Shown here piece after piece: positions 43,706-55,260 of a stretch of 64,000 nt of DNA (positions are counted from its first letter, which is position 1; every line of letters begins with the position of its first letter). Below the pieces are notes generated by a model that saw only the letters and a list, made by a program, of their open reading frames with translations, was not told where the DNA came from and did no database searches. Origin of the DNA: Gambelia wislizenii (taxonomy: Eukaryota; Chordata; Lepidosauria; Squamata; Crotaphytidae); the NCBI GenBank assembly GCA_030847615.1, contig JAUMIR010000003.1:71744001-71808000 (forward strand). Reading direction: 5' to 3'. The position numbers and the translations under genes were made by a program.

Positions 43706-43825
43706 CAGTGGTGGGAATTGTGTATCCTTTCGGACGTTGTTGGACTGTAACTCCCAGCAGCCCTAGGTAGCATAGCCAATGGTGAGGAATGCAGTTGTAA
43801 TTCAATAACATCTTGAGGACCACAT
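43706..43825. mobile_element. hAT-type MITE relic
   Basis: CAGTGGTGGGAATTGTGTA, GTTGGACTGTAACTCCCAGC and AACATCTTGAGGACCACAT resemble the CAGTGGTTCTCAA-type short hAT elements whose better copy is at 62394-62522. Ends are eroded. Confidence 0.5.
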
Positions 43826-44410
43826 AATTTCTGGATGAAACAATTTAGCATAATTTTTGTGAGGAGGTGCTCCCTGGAGTGGTAAAACTTCTGTTTACAA
43901 GAGTGCATGATTGTTCTTAATTCCCTCTCTTGCACTGTGGTTGGTTATTGGAAGATAAACACAGGCTTAATTTGAAAGTCTTATTGCTGAGGCAATAGGG
44001 CAACATGCTTACTAGAGTTTGTCTTCCTATAGTGAAGAAACACTAGAGACTCATGACATTTTTAAAAAGTGTTTTATTTACAGTATTTACTATAAATATG
44101 CCAATTGAGTATAATGTAGGCAAATAGCAGCAGTCAAGCATGAAGGACAATCCACTGCTCCACATAATTTCTTCAGAGATATGGCACCCGTCATGTACCT
44201 TCACAATAGGCCTTAACTGCTGTTGAGGACGTCAGGAGCAGCCACAGCTGCAGTGGAATATCTCTTCCTTGTGCCTGGATCTAGCTCTAGGAAAGTCCCT
44301 CTCCTTTCAGCTTCCAGGTATCACTGTTGTAGTGATCAGAGGAAGTGGACAAAGTAGCCTTTCTGTTGTGCTGAAATCCAACTGTATTACTTGCTGAATG
44401 TGAAACTAAG
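43826..44410. other. Unassigned non-coding stretch
   Basis: No recognisable gene or repeat. Confidence 0.4.
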
Positions 44411-44938
44411 GAACTTTCAGACATGGAAAAAAATAATTCACGATTATGACATTACAGTAGCGCAAATGGTTTCTGCTATCGCACAATGTTGTCATGTTTG
44501 CATGGTCACACTGTGCTCCAGCCACAAATAAGGCATTGCTTTTTTTAAATTTTTTTTTATTAATTTTATAATCATACATTATAATATCCAATCAATACTT
44601 ATTTAGTATAACACAAAAATTACTATAAACATCACAATTTTTCTATTAACTAATTTCAAAAGTTAACATAGATTCTTTACTATGATTCTTTTCAAGAATA
44701 TTAATTCCCTTACCCCCCCACCTCAGTGCTCCCCTTCACCAGAGCCATTATCCCTTACCTAATCTTTCCAGAATTTCATTTCTTCTCATGGAGGTAACCT
44801 CCCATCTTTTGTCTGTAATACTTTTTTAACAAATACTATCCAAATTTTATCAAAATCACTTTCTTTCCAACTTCCTCTTCTTACTTTAATTCTACATGTT
44901 AACTTATCATTTATTGCCATTTTCCAAACTTCTTTATA

Positions 44939-45259
44939 TCACTCCTCCACTTGTACATTTATTTGCATTTTCCAATGTCTTGCTATAATTAATCTTGCCA
45001 CCGTTAATAAATTTGTTATTAAATCCTTTTCTGCTTGGTTCCCATTCTCTCCATTATAAATTGACATCAATGCTATGCTTGGTTTCCTTTCTATATTTCT
45101 ATTCAGAATATTCTCTATTTCTATAAAAACCATTTCCCAAAACTGCTGTACAAATTTACAATTCCACCACATATGCATATATGTACCTATTTCTTGACAA
45201 CCTCTCCAACAATATTTAGAGTTATTCTTGTCTATATTATGCAATCTTGCTGGTGTCAA
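44939..45259 (-). pseudogene. L1 ORF2 C-terminal Cys-rich region
   Basis: MTPARLHNIDKNNSKYCWRG leads into the L1 C-terminal knuckle CWRGCQEIGTYMHMWWNC, with Cys, Cys, His, Cys in the usual order. KFVQQFWEMVFIEIENIL and NLLTVARLIIARHWK follow, to the end of ORF2. Upstream a frame break separates it from 45415. Downstream of it lies about 375 bp of A/T-rich 3' region and the tail. Confidence 0.9.
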
Positions 45260-45414
45260 ATACCATCTCTATATTATTTTATAGTAATTTTCTTTTATCC
45301 GTATTGACATATTTTTAATTGTCTTTGTTTCCAAATCTTATCCCATTCATGATCTCCAATTTTTTGTTTCAAATCTTCCTCCCATATTCTCCTTAAATAT
45401 TCCCCTTTGTCTTT

Positions 45415-46083
45415 TTAATCCTTATTTTTTATCAATATTTTATATAATTCACTTGTAATACCTTTCAAACTTTCATAATCATCCCTCTTTTCACCTTTTT
45501 TCACCAAATTTTCAAATTTTGTGAATTTCCTTGTTTCTTTATGATTCTTTTTCCAGTTTTTAATCCATTGTTCTAACTGTATGCAATTAAACCATGAAAT
45601 TTTCATTCCACATAATTTCTCTCTTATACTCCCTTTCTCACTCATCCATCCTATCCATCCTTCTATTTTGTCTAGTCCTCTTTTCTTTACTTCCTTTCCC
45701 ATTTTTTCCTTCAAATTATTTGGGAATTTTTTCCCCATTATAACTGGTGTTAATACTGAATCAATAGGCAAAAATTCTTTCTTATATTTATACCATATTC
45801 CCCATATATTTTGCAGAAATGGGTTCTCAATTCCTTTAATTTCCTTTTTTGTAAAATTACAAAAAAATATGTTCCATATTCTCTTTTCTATTCTCCCTGT
45901 TTCTATCTCTAACCATTCTGCATCCCCCTGTCCTACAATTCCTTCTATAACATATCTCAATTGATTAGCTTCATAATATCCTTTTATTTTGGGAAGGCCA
46001 AATCCTCCCTCCTTCTGTGATATATACCAAAATAATTTATTTAATCTTCTCCTTTTCCCTCCATTACAATATTTATTCAACAT
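45415..46083 (-). pseudogene. L1 ORF2 region after RT
   Basis: Begins MLNKYCNGGKRRRLNKLFW and YISQKEGGFGLPKI, the block that follows the RT domain in L1 ORF2. It runs through NPFLQNIWGIWYKYKKEFL, LKEKMGKEVKKRGLDKIEGW and WFNCIQLEQWIKNWKK to a TAA at 45415-45417. Continuation of the same L1 frame is visible past the stop (KDKGEYLRRIWEED). It overlaps the RT-domain frame by a few bases because of the frameshift described there. Confidence 0.92.
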
Positions 46084-47072
46084 CTTTTGCCATTTTTCAG
46101 TTCTACTGCTGATATTTTTATGGGCAACATTCTAAACAAAAAATTTAGTTTAGGTAATATTTTCATTTTAACTGAAGCTACTCTTCCAGACCATGATAGT
46201 TGAATATTTTTATATTCTTCCAACTTCTTTTCCATTTCTTTCCTTAATGCCATAATATTTTTCTCTTCTAATTCTTTTAAATCTTTTATAATATTTATTC
46301 CTAAATACTTAATATTACTTTTTAATCTTACTTCTAATTTTTTCTCTTTGACAAATATATTTTCTTCTTCCTTAGTATAGTTAAACAACATCATATCTGA
46401 TTTATTCCAATTAACCTGTAAGCCTGTCATCTCCCCAAATAATTTTAAATGTTCTTTAATTTTTCCTATTCCGTTAATCAATTCCTTACTTGTTAGCAAT
46501 GTATCATCAGCCATCAAGCTTATCTTATGTTTTGTTTCTAATCCAATTCCTTCTATACTATTATCATTTCTTATCACATTTGCTAGAATTTCAATTACCA
46601 TTGCAAACAATATTGGAGAACGTGGGCAACCTTGTCTTGTTCCTCTCGTTATTTTTATCTCTCTTGTTATTCCATCATTAACCATCACTGTAGCTGTGTT
46701 ATGGGAATATAATTGATCTATCAGTCCTCCTCTAAACCTCTTCCCCATTCCAAATTCTTTCAGTATTATTTTTAATGTTGGCCATTGCACACAGTCAAAT
46801 GCTTTAAATATATCTAATGCGAATATCCCTGCTTTTAATTTTGTTTTGCTGATTATATGTATTTTATTTAACACCCTTCCTATTAAATTTGACATTTGTC
46901 TTCCTTTCACAAATCCACATTGGTCCTTTAATATATATTTATACATACAACTATTCATTCTCTTTGCCATTATTGCTGATAATAACTTTGCATCTTGATT
47001 TATCAATGATATAGGCCTGTATGATCCAGGGTCCATCAAATCCTTATCTGGCTTTGGTATCAATATTATCAA
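46077..47072 (-). pseudogene. L1 ORF2 reverse transcriptase domain
   Basis: A continuous frame of 331 residues from the RT fingers: IILIPKPDKDLMDPGSYRPI and LINQDAKLLSAIMAKRM. Then QCGFVKGRQM, motif A IFALDIFKAFDCV, motif B GTRQGCPRSPILFA, motif C KISLMADDTLL, GEMTGLQVNWNKSD, and YLGINI with LSWSGRVASVKM. Motif C has Met where L1 elements usually have Phe or Tyr before ADD; both Asp are present. The endonuclease and 5' part are missing because of truncation. The frame is lost at about 46080 by a one-base deficit in an A run (GAAAAATGG). The downstream frame continues at once. No intact protein can be made. Confidence 0.93.
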
Positions 47073-47679
47073 TGATTGTTGCTATGATGGAGGGACTTTA
47101 TCTCTATTTATAATATTATTATATAATTCTAATAATTTAGGTATTGACTTCTTTTTAAAGGCATTGCTTTTAATTGATGGGACAAGCCATCAATAGCTCT
47201 CAATATTGCTTTTTTTTTTTCAGGATTGAAGAACACGCAAAAACATGTCTCACTGTAATCACGAGATTACAGCGTGAATGGGCAGTCCTCCTTCCCCCTC
47301 CCTGGCGAGAAAACGTCCGGGTGAGAATGTGAAAATTATCCACAGGATGCTCTTTTAATGAACTATTTTGGTTTGTTTGCCCCCTTTTAGGTTTGTTTAA
47401 GTGTTTGTGTGTTAGTTTACTTTGTGAATTAAGGCCTTTTTTTTGGTGTTTTGAAGCATGCTCACGTCTTCTCATGAGAACCCCTGAAATCTTGCCCATG
47501 CTAAATCATGGAAGTAAAGTCCTGTTCTTGCTAGTGGTGGTTGTGTGATAATTCTGTATTAGTTCGTTTGCGTGATTACAGCAATGTGTGATAATAAATG
47601 TAATAATGGCGTTATGTTTCCGCTTTCCTCATTTGTGGAATTACAGTGTTTTTAGATGCTGGTCTGAAAAAGTCCCAAG

Positions 47680-48620
47680 AATCTAGTGCCTGACTTTACT
47701 TTCCCCCTCATTCCTCCCAACCTCATTTCCTGTTGTGTCGTATCTTCCAACCTAAGAGCAGTTACAATCTCATTTCTGACATTTCTAAGCTCCCTTGGGA
47801 ACCTTTTGGATAAAGAGAGGGGTGACATTTTAGTAAATAACTAAATGTCCCCTTTGATCTCCTGTCTTCCTTCTTCTCACCAAATTGCATCTTCATTGGA
47901 GGACATAAAAACACAACACTCTTTGGACTACGTGCCTTCAGGTGTTGTATGAAGTGGTTGGCTGAGCATCTCCTAGTTTTCAAGATAATGAAAGTGTTCC
48001 AGTATAACCTCTTTTCCAGGTTTGTGTTTTGTGCTTCAAGAAGCAGGAAAGAAAGTGTGGGCATACCTTTAGGAAGTGTCCTTAAAGAGCCACAACTTAA
48101 ATTGAAGAGCTTGATGAATGAGGGAGCTGGGGGGGGGGGCGTGCTAGCAAACATCATCATCTTTAATTGTCTCAGTTTGTCTAATGTGTTATGACTCTTC
48201 ATTCAATGTCTTTTCAGATACAGATCTGGCTCACACCTGCTGCCTTTCTGCTCTCACAATAAGATCTGTCTCAGCTTCACACCTGCCTACTTAACTTGAA
48301 CTGACTCTGCAGCTTTTGATCATATTGGCAGTTTTTGTAACACTAATTGAAAATAAATATGCATAGTTTTAGCCTATGTTTTTTTTTTTTTTGGTCTGGA
48401 CAAAACAGTAGTTCAATATTTGAGGGAAAGTACTAAATCCATCTATGCTGCTTCTTACAAGAGTTTCACAAGTCATACAGGGCTAAAGTTGCTACTACCA
48501 TGAACAGACCCAATGGTGCTTAAGATTGTTGTAGTCATAAGTACCATTCATTTCAATGTGTCTACACTAGATATTACTAATCTAGATGGGATTTAACCTG
48601 TATTTTATTTTGGAGATGGG
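47680..48620. other. Unassigned non-coding stretch
   Basis: No recognisable gene. Homopolymer runs at 48128-48138 (G) and 48380-48392 (T). The minus-strand frame 47762-48202 has no family motif. Confidence 0.4.
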
Positions 48621-48624
48621 GATG

Positions 48625-48835
48625 ATGTAGCTCTCCAGATGTTTTGGTTTTCAACTTCCAGCTTTCCTCAGCATTGGCTACGAGCTGGTGAGGGCAGTTG
48701 GGAGCTGTAGTTGAATAACATCTGGTGTGTGTAAGTGCCTTCAAGTCACCTGTTGATTTATGGTGACTCCATCAATTTCATAGAGTTTTCTTAGGCAAAG
48801 AATACTCTGAGGTGGTTTTGCCAGTTCATCTGAAG
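48625..48835. mobile_element. hAT-type MITE relic joined to a Sauria-type SINE segment
   Basis: 48625-48724: CTCTCCAGATGTTTTGG ... GAGCTGTAGTTGAATAACATCTGG, the short hAT pattern. 48725-48835: GTGTAAGTGCCTTCAAGTCACC, TGACTCCATCAATTTCATAG, GAGGTGGTTTTGCCAGTTC, the same minus-strand SINE segment as 38655-38755. Confidence 0.6.
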
Positions 48836-49215
48836 GGCTGCATAATTCCCACCTCTTATAAGCTGTGAAAAACATTTTAATGGCAATAGTACAAGGCCTA
48901 AATGCTCTGTTAGCTTTTTCCCATTTGCAATTAACTTTAAAAATCTTGCTGAAATGTATGGCTTAAGGCATAGATAGGAAATGAAAGAAATAACATAAAT
49001 CATAGTTGGTAGATTTGCTCAACCAATATGAGAATACTTCCAGAAGCTGAAAGTAAGTAGCTACAAGCAACTAGTTACTTGCTTAGTTCTTCTGTTTAAT
49101 TAAGTCTTCTGTGTAATAACCATGACAATAGTTCTTTTTTGCAATAACTAGGTAAACCCCATTACAATTCTACTTAAGAAGGGATAATTTCACTCCTTTT
49201 TGTGCTATGACTATA

Positions 49216-49444
49216 CAGTTGTCCCTTCATATTCGCTGGGGTTTGGTTCCAGGACACCCGAGGATACCAAAATCCATGAATATTCAAGTTCCATTATATG
49301 CAATGGCATAACAAAATGGTGTCCCTTATATAAGATGGCAAAATCAAGGTTTGCTTTTTGGATTATTATTTTTTAAAGAATATTTTCAAGCCCTGAATAC
49401 TTAAATCTGTGGATACCAAATCCATGGATACAGAGGGACAACTG
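49216..49444. mobile_element. Tigger/pogo-type MITE, TA-flanked
   Basis: CAGTTGTCCCTTCATATTC at the left, ATACAGAGGGACAACTG at the right, TA at 49214-49215 and 49445-49446. 229 bp, one of the most complete copies. Confidence 0.88.
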
Positions 49445-49446
49445 TA

Positions 49447-50968
49447 ATGTTTAAAAGTTAACTTTTGTGTTGATGGAGTATGTGGCCAAATTAAATAGCA
49501 GGTCAAATGCTGCCTTATGCTGCCATATTTGTGCTCTAATGTGGGTGTTGACAAGATAATGAAGCGGACTGGAAGTGTATGTGTTTTGTGGCATGGCCTT
49601 GTAGCGTTCAGACATTATTGCTTTTAAAGTTACTACTATAGTAACTTTTGAAAATGGTAAATATGTATGTTCATTTTTAAAACTTCAGCCATAACACTCA
49701 AATAAAAGAGCTGTGGTTTGAATGATAAGCGTGTGCAATTATTATTTTTGTTTTTTTGTTTTTTTAAAAACAAACTTTTCCAAACTCTAAATATTTCACC
49801 AGGCTGAAACCTTAAGGGCACCAAAAATATCCAACAAGCTGTTTGAATTGAAAGCTAGCAATTTGTCTGTGCCATTGTGAGGATTCTTCTTCATCTGATG
49901 ATGAAATGTGTTTAGTTTCCTCATACGAACTCAGACCAATGGCTACACCTTTTAACTTGTCAAATTATGAGCAGGACAGCCTTTCACTATATGTGAGGCA
50001 AGATGATCAGTGCCTTCTTATCTACACTGATGGGTCTGTGACTGACCAGGAAAGGCACTTTGGACATACGGTAACTCAATGAAAGTGCAGATTGCTGGTT
50101 GATGTGAAGAGAGAAGAAAAGAAACAGAAAAGAAAAGGCAAATTCCATGCTGGGGATCATTAGGAGAAGAATCAAATAAAACTGCCAATTTTGTAATGTC
50201 TTTATACAAATTTAACCACACCTGATCCCACTTAGATTGTTGTTTACTCTTCTAGTCACCATCACACCTCAAAAAGGATAATTTAGACCTTGAAAAGGTG
50301 CAGAAAAATACAAGCCACATGATCAATGATCTGGAACATTAACAACATTTGAGGTATTTAAATTAAAGGAAAGGCAAACAAAGGGAGGGGGCAAGATAGT
50401 GGGATGTGAAATTACGCATGGGTTTGAGAATTTATGCAGTCTTGTATGGATTGGGAGAAGGCTCCCACCTTCTATCACACTAGAACCAAGGACCATTCAA
50501 TTCAGCTGAATGTTAGGCGAATCAAGATAAAAGGTAGTCCTTCACCCAATGTGCTGTGTAGTCAAACTATTGGTTATCACAATATGTAGTTGAATTGGTT
50601 ATCACACTATGTAGTTGAGCAGCTTTGAAATGGGTGTAGATGAATTTACAGAAGGTATGTCATGGTTTCTCATTATGATAGACACATACTACTTCCAATC
50701 CCAGAGGCAGCATACTTCTGAATCCAGTTGCCATGGAATGTGATGGGTTGTTTTTGGGCTCATGTCCTGCTTGTGAACTTTCTGTACTGTTCTTGGTGGT
50801 CACAGTGTGAACAGAATGCTGGATTAAATAGGCCTTTAATCTGATTCAACAGGGTTCTTTTTATGTTCTTATGAATGCAAGGACATTTTATTGTAGGCAC
50901 CTGGGTTACGGAATGCCCTTCTGGCACCCTCATTGCAGTCTTTTTGGTGCACACTTAAGATGATGTTC
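49447..50968. other. Unassigned non-coding stretch
   Basis: 50222-50400 contains phrases close to CR1-type C-terminal coding sequence on the plus strand (GACCTTGAAAAGGTGCAGAAA), too short and decayed to call firmly. Otherwise nothing. Confidence 0.35.
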
Positions 50969-51212
50969 CAGTTGTCTCTCCATATCCACGGATTTGGTAT
51001 CATGGACTTGTTATCCACGGATTTAAGTATTCACGGCTTGAAAATATTCTTAAAAAAATAATAATCCAAAAAGTAAACCTTGATTTTGCCATCTTATATA
51101 AGGGACACCATTTTGCTATGCCATTGCATATAATGGGGCTTGAGCATTCACAGATTTTGATATCCACAGGAGTCCTGGAACCAAACCCCAGTGAATATGA
51201 AGGGACAATTTG
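50969..51212. mobile_element. Tigger/pogo-type MITE
   Basis: CAGTTGTCTCTCCATATCC to GAAGGGACAATTTG followed by TA. Left TA is changed to TC. Same family and orientation as 37988-38211. Confidence 0.82.
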
Positions 51213-51564
51213 TATTTTCCTAGATATTTGTAGCTGAGAAATGCCTTACTGTGCTATAAGTTTCAGCTGCAGCATTATGCAGCTGGGAAAAACGTGAGCT
51301 TTTCAGGACTTTTCATCACACTCTCAAAAGCTTCTTCTCCCATGACCAGCCTGGTGTAGAGGCCTGGAAGAATCAGAGGTTTGCCCTTTTAATTATACAG
51401 TATTATATATATTTTAAAAATGTTCATGGGCCACCCAGTTCTCTTTATCTGTTTATTGTGTGTGTAAATGTTTTATGATATAAATGTTTTTATTTTCTGG
51501 GCACTGAGCTGGAATCTACTGGGGAAATGGTGGTACACAATAGTTTAGAAAAATACACATATAC

Positions 51565-51793
51565 AGGTCGACCTCCATATCTGTGGAAGATATGTTCTAA
51601 GCCCCGCCCCCCCATGGTTACCTGAAACCATGGATAATAGGGAACCCTATTATTTTCAATGAGACGAACACCAGAAGTTGACCATAGAATCACATTGGAA
51701 GACCTAGAAATGCCTAGAGAGAACATATTTTTTGGGACATGGATAAGTGAAACTGTGTATACCAAACCCATGGATACAGGGGTCAACCTATAA
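51565..51793. mobile_element. Tigger-like MITE, second subfamily
   Basis: ACAGGTCGACCTCCATATC at the left and GATACAGGGGTCAACCTAT at the right are inverted. Inside are ACCATGGATAATAGGG and CTATTATTTTCAATG. Related to 13511-13771. Confidence 0.65.
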
Positions 51794-51898
51794 ATAAAAG
51801 GAAACCACATTGTAATATCTAGTAACATTTTTTTTCATAATCAAACATTCTTAGGAAACAGGTCACTGATGCTGAGTGGTTGTTACAAACTTATCTTA

Positions 51899-52120
51899 GG
51901 CTGTATCTGCACTGTAAAAATAATCCAGTTTGACTCTGCTTTAACTGCCATGGTTCAATCCTATGGAATTTTTGGATTTGTAGTTTTGTGAGATATTTAG
52001 CCTTCTCTGTCAGAGAGCTCTAGTACCACAACAGATTATAAATCCCAAGAAGCCATAGCGTTCAGCCATGGCAGTTAAACTGGTGTCAAACTGGATTATT
52101 TCTGCAGTGCAGATGCAGCC
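51899..52120. mobile_element. MITE family HT-D, copy 1
   Basis: Ends GGCTGTATCTGCACTG and (reversed) GGCTGCATCTGCACTG. Inverted similarity extends to AATAATCCAGTTTGA. Flanks TTA and TCA. The better-flanked copy is at 62159-62365. Confidence 0.82.
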
Positions 52121-52174
52121 TCAGCTCACATACCATTTCAGTTTTGCAAGTACGAGTAGCAGTCAAAATGAAAT

Positions 52175-52235
52175 TATACATTTTATAATTATATAATATA
52201 TTTTATATATTATTTATATTTATATATTATATAAT
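52175..52235. repeat. AT-only low-complexity tract
   Basis: Alternating ATATA/TTATA sequence with no G or C for most of its length. Confidence 0.85.
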
Positions 52236-52732
52236 GGAATGAAATGTTATTGTAGGCTTTTAAATTTAGAATATTGTATGTGCTATTGGATCTTGGCTGC
52301 TTCCAGTATTCCTTTTTACTCAGAAACACAATATGAAGCAGGACAGCAACCATGTTGCCTTTATGCAATGATATACAGAAGCTTCTTCCATAATATGACC
52401 TACTTACTGAGGACAAAAATTGCTTAAATATGATTAATCCATAAATATGCGATCTGTAGTCAAGTTTTTGAGGCTTTTAAACTTTTTGGGGGACATTTTA
52501 GAAGATAAAGAGTTTTCTCTGAAAGAGCAGCAGTGTCCTAGAATAAATAAATTGCCCTTTGCTATAAAATTGTGCTTTCTCTCTCTCTCTCTTGGCAAAG
52601 TGCTTGTCAGGAAAGGGTAGTGGGTCAGAGATGGGCCTCATGCTGCATATCTGTTCTTTTAAAGTGCCTGAAAAGGAGGTGTTCTGTTCTGTGATGTGTA
52701 GATTGCACTTTCAAGAGAAGGAGGGTTATCAC

Positions 52733-53215
52733 AGTATCATAGAACTGGAAGAGAGCATAAAGGCCATCTAGTCCAACCCCTTGCCATACAGGAATAGACA
52801 CCTGGAGCAGTTCTGAGAGACAGACATCCAACCTCTGCTTAAAGACCTCCAAAGAAGGAGAGCCCACCACCTTCAAAGGCACACCATTGTCCAACGGGTC
52901 TTGCCATCAGAAAATGTTTCCTCATGTTTATGTTGAATCTCTGTTCTTTCAATATGAATCCATTGGTGTGTGTCCTAGTTTCTAGAGTAGCAGAAAAAAA
53001 CCTTGCTCCATCTTCTACATGACACACCTTCAGATATTTAAAGATAGCTATCATGTCAGCTCTCACTCAGCTCTTCTCCAAGTGAAACACACCTAATTCT
53101 CTAAGCCATTCCTAACATGGTATGGTTTCCAGACTTTTTTTTACCACCTTCGTCGCACTCCTCTGAATATCCAGTCTTTCAATAGCCTTGTTGAACTGTA
53201 GTGCCCAGAATGGAC
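52733..53215 (-). mobile_element. CR1 LINE 3' fragment, decayed
   Basis: The plus strand shows the eroded octamer tail ATCATAGAACTGGAAGAG, then AAGGCCATCTAGTCCAACCC. Minus-strand frames read AIFKYLKVCHVEDGARFFSA and FNINMRKHFLMARPVGQW, the CR1 ORF2 C terminus. Frames are broken. Older than the copies at 2846 and 55423. Confidence 0.88.
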
Positions 53216-53654
53216 ACAGCCTTGTACAGAAACACCATTGCTTTGGTTTCGTTCTTGCTGTGGCCAAAGGAAGCCTTTCTCTTACTGCAAATAGCAGGTG
53301 TGTGTGATGGAGGTTTCTAATGGGGACCATTGTGGTGAGAAAGGATCAGAACCTTCTCTCCTAGGCCATGCACAGCATGGGCATGATTCACCCCCTTCCC
53401 ACAGACCAAGTGCCATGACAAAGATTACTTCTGTTTTGGACCTCACAAGACAAGAGGGAGGGAGGGTCCTGCTTCTTGTAGCATTGCAATGGCTTCCTTT
53501 TGACATTATAGATGCCACTTTAAAGCAGGCAAGACATTTTAGCCCTGCCCCAAAGATAACAACAGTGCACAGAATGAATCATTTTAACTGGACCCTAATA
53601 AAAATTATGCAGAGGTTCCAGCCTTCACCTTGTACTGGAAGAGATCCTCTAGGG

Positions 53655-54000
53655 ATACAGGCAGTCGTTTTCCACACCCTCTGGACTCAAAGTGGTTTAC
53701 AACAGCTAAAACAACCATAGCTAAAAATGCACAACATTAAACTATCAAAAAATTAAAACCTGTTCAAACCACAAACCTTTAAAAGGAAAGTAGCAAATGG
53801 AAAACCTAGCACATTATACCATGTCTTTTGCCCTTGAGCAATCAGTCTTTCAATGGTGGCCAAAAGGTTGAAGCCTTTACCTGCCTCCAGAAAGACAGCA
53901 AGGATGGTGCCGTCCTGGGAAGGGAGTTCCAGAGCCTGGGAGCAGTTAACTGAAAAGGCGCTCTCCCATGTTTGCACCAGACTGCATCCCAAGTATGCTT
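53655..54000 (-). mobile_element. L2-type LINE 3' end
   Basis: Minus strand: CTGCTCCCAGGCTCTGGAAC and TCCCTTCCCAGGAC encode the L2 C-terminal LWNSLP-type phrase. The frame 53753-53992 covers this in a shifted frame (AFSVNCSQALELPSQDG). The sequence toward 53655 has the usual L2 3' character. Confidence 0.65.
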
Positions 54001-54303
54001 CTGACTGGTTAGGTCATTAATAAGAATGTTTTACCAGGCCCAAACAAGGTTTGTTTTCTCTGGCCACAGTTCACTGGTGTGATGGAGAAGAGGGGAGGCA
54101 GCTTGGCCAGGCCATGGTATTCAGAATCTTGTATCCTGTGGGTGTCTCTCTAAGGGGCTGGGCAAATATGCAGGATAGCCAAGGGTTGCTGACATATCAT
54201 CCAGTCACAAGTTGAAATGATGATAGAAGAGTAAGGCATACCTGTGCTGTCTGCAGGTATCTTTTTATTTTATTTTTTAATTTTTGCCCATTGAGGGAAT
54301 GAC

Positions 54304-54330
54304 TTTTCGCAAGGTATGCACTTGCGAAAA
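54304..54330. repeat. Perfect 10-bp hairpin
   Basis: TTTTCGCAAG (54304-54313) and CTTGCGAAAA (54321-54330) around GTATGCA. Isolated; probably the relic of a DNA-element end. Confidence 0.8.
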
Positions 54331-54616
54331 ACTGTGGATTCTCTCAAACATGTTTGTTACCTTCTTCTCCATGGGTGAGACCCCTTATAGATCAGTACTC
54401 CCCTTTGAACATCACCAATAGAGGGGAATTTTTTTTTTAGTCTGCTTTCCCATAAAGAAAAAAGAAGTTCTCCAGATGTGTGATGTCTTTGAGTGACAGT
54501 GTTTTCCCCAAGGTCAGTGGTTGTTCTCCTGTTTCGACAAAGAGTTTTCATAGTTTTCATTCCCATAAGGAGCATCAATACTGACTTGCCATTTTGACCA
54601 AAGGTACTGCTGTAGT

Positions 54617-55231
54617 GTGTATAGAGCCATCGTACTGTCTACCCTCCTTTATGGATCTGAAACATGGGTCACCTATCGCCACCACCTACGACTCCTCGAG
54701 CGCTTTCATCAGCGCTGTCTACGCACAATCCTAAATATACACTGGACTGACTATGTGACGAATGTTGCTGTCCTTGAGCAAGCAGGGATCACCAGCATTG
54801 AGGCCATGTTATTGAGAACGCAGCTGCGCTGGGCAGGGCACGTTTCTAGGATGGAGGACCATCGCCTCCCAAAAATACTACTCTACAGTGAACTCGCCAT
54901 GGGTCAGCGTAAGAGGGGCGCTCCAAAAAAGCGATACAAAGACTCCCTGAAGCAACATCTCAGACTCGGCCAAATTGATCACCAACAGTGGTCCGCCCTG
55001 GCCTCACATCGGGAGGCATGGAGACACATTATCCACAATGCTGCAGCCTTATTTGAGAACTCATGCAGAACAAGTCTTGAAGAGAAACGACCACGCAGAA
55101 AGAATCACAACCCAAAAACATCACCCAATGAGACCTTCTGCTGTGCTTTCTGCAACCAGACTTGTTTATCTCGGATTGGCCTTTTTAGTCATCAGCGCGC
55201 TTGCAGAAAGTGCTGGATGAGTCCTTCCTGA
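54617..55231 (+). pseudogene. LINE ORF C-terminal region, open to its natural stop
   Basis: YRAIVLSTLLYGSETWVTY, HQRCLRTILNIHWTDYVTN, LRWAGHVSRMEDHRLPKIL, KRYKDSLKQHLRLGQIDHQ, then a knuckle CAFCNQTCLSRIGLFSHQRA-C before the stop (TGA near 55229). The C-terminal CxxC...HxxxC resembles a nucleic-acid-binding zinc knuckle. This copy keeps CGA where the other two have a TGA stop, so it shows the natural end of the protein. RT and endonuclease are lacking through 5' truncation. Confidence 0.88.
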
Positions 55232-55260
55232 ATCTTCGTTTGCGAAGAAAAGCCAGAGAG
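54618..55260 (+). mobile_element. APE-type LINE 3' end, 12-bp TSD
   Basis: Flanked by perfect ACTGCTGTAGTG at 54606-54617 and 55261-55272. Same family as 33401-34778 and ends at the same 3' phrase GAAAAGCCAGAGAG without poly(A). Confidence 0.95.

Larger units (their letters stand above)
44544..47157 (-). mobile_element. L1 LINE, 2.6 kb, 5'-truncated, 14-bp TSD
   Basis: Flanked by AAGGCATTGCTTTT at 44530-44543 and 47158-47171. The T-rich run at 44544-44565 is the poly(A) tail of the minus-strand element. It carries the C-terminal two thirds of ORF2 with few lesions, so it is much younger than the L1 at 11130. It lies inside a MITE. Confidence 0.95.
44411..47676. mobile_element. MITE family HT-B, copy split by an L1
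   Basis: The left end GAACTTTCAGACATGG and the reversed right end GGGACTTTTTCAGACC are flanked by AAG at 44408-44410 and 47677-47679. Without the L1 (44544-47157) and one duplicate, the element is about 625-640 bp, close to the 627 and 575 bp of the other copies. It shares ACGTCCGGGTGAGA with the 10141 copy (reverse strand). Confidence 0.75.

Noticed and set aside
47762..48202. 146-residue minus-strand frame
   Set aside because: No recognisable domain, an unusual composition with a G/C homopolymer inside, and no sign of conservation or splice sites.
52175..52235. Replication origin or scaffold attachment site
   Set aside because: It is only an AT-rich low-complexity tract. Nothing else supports a function.
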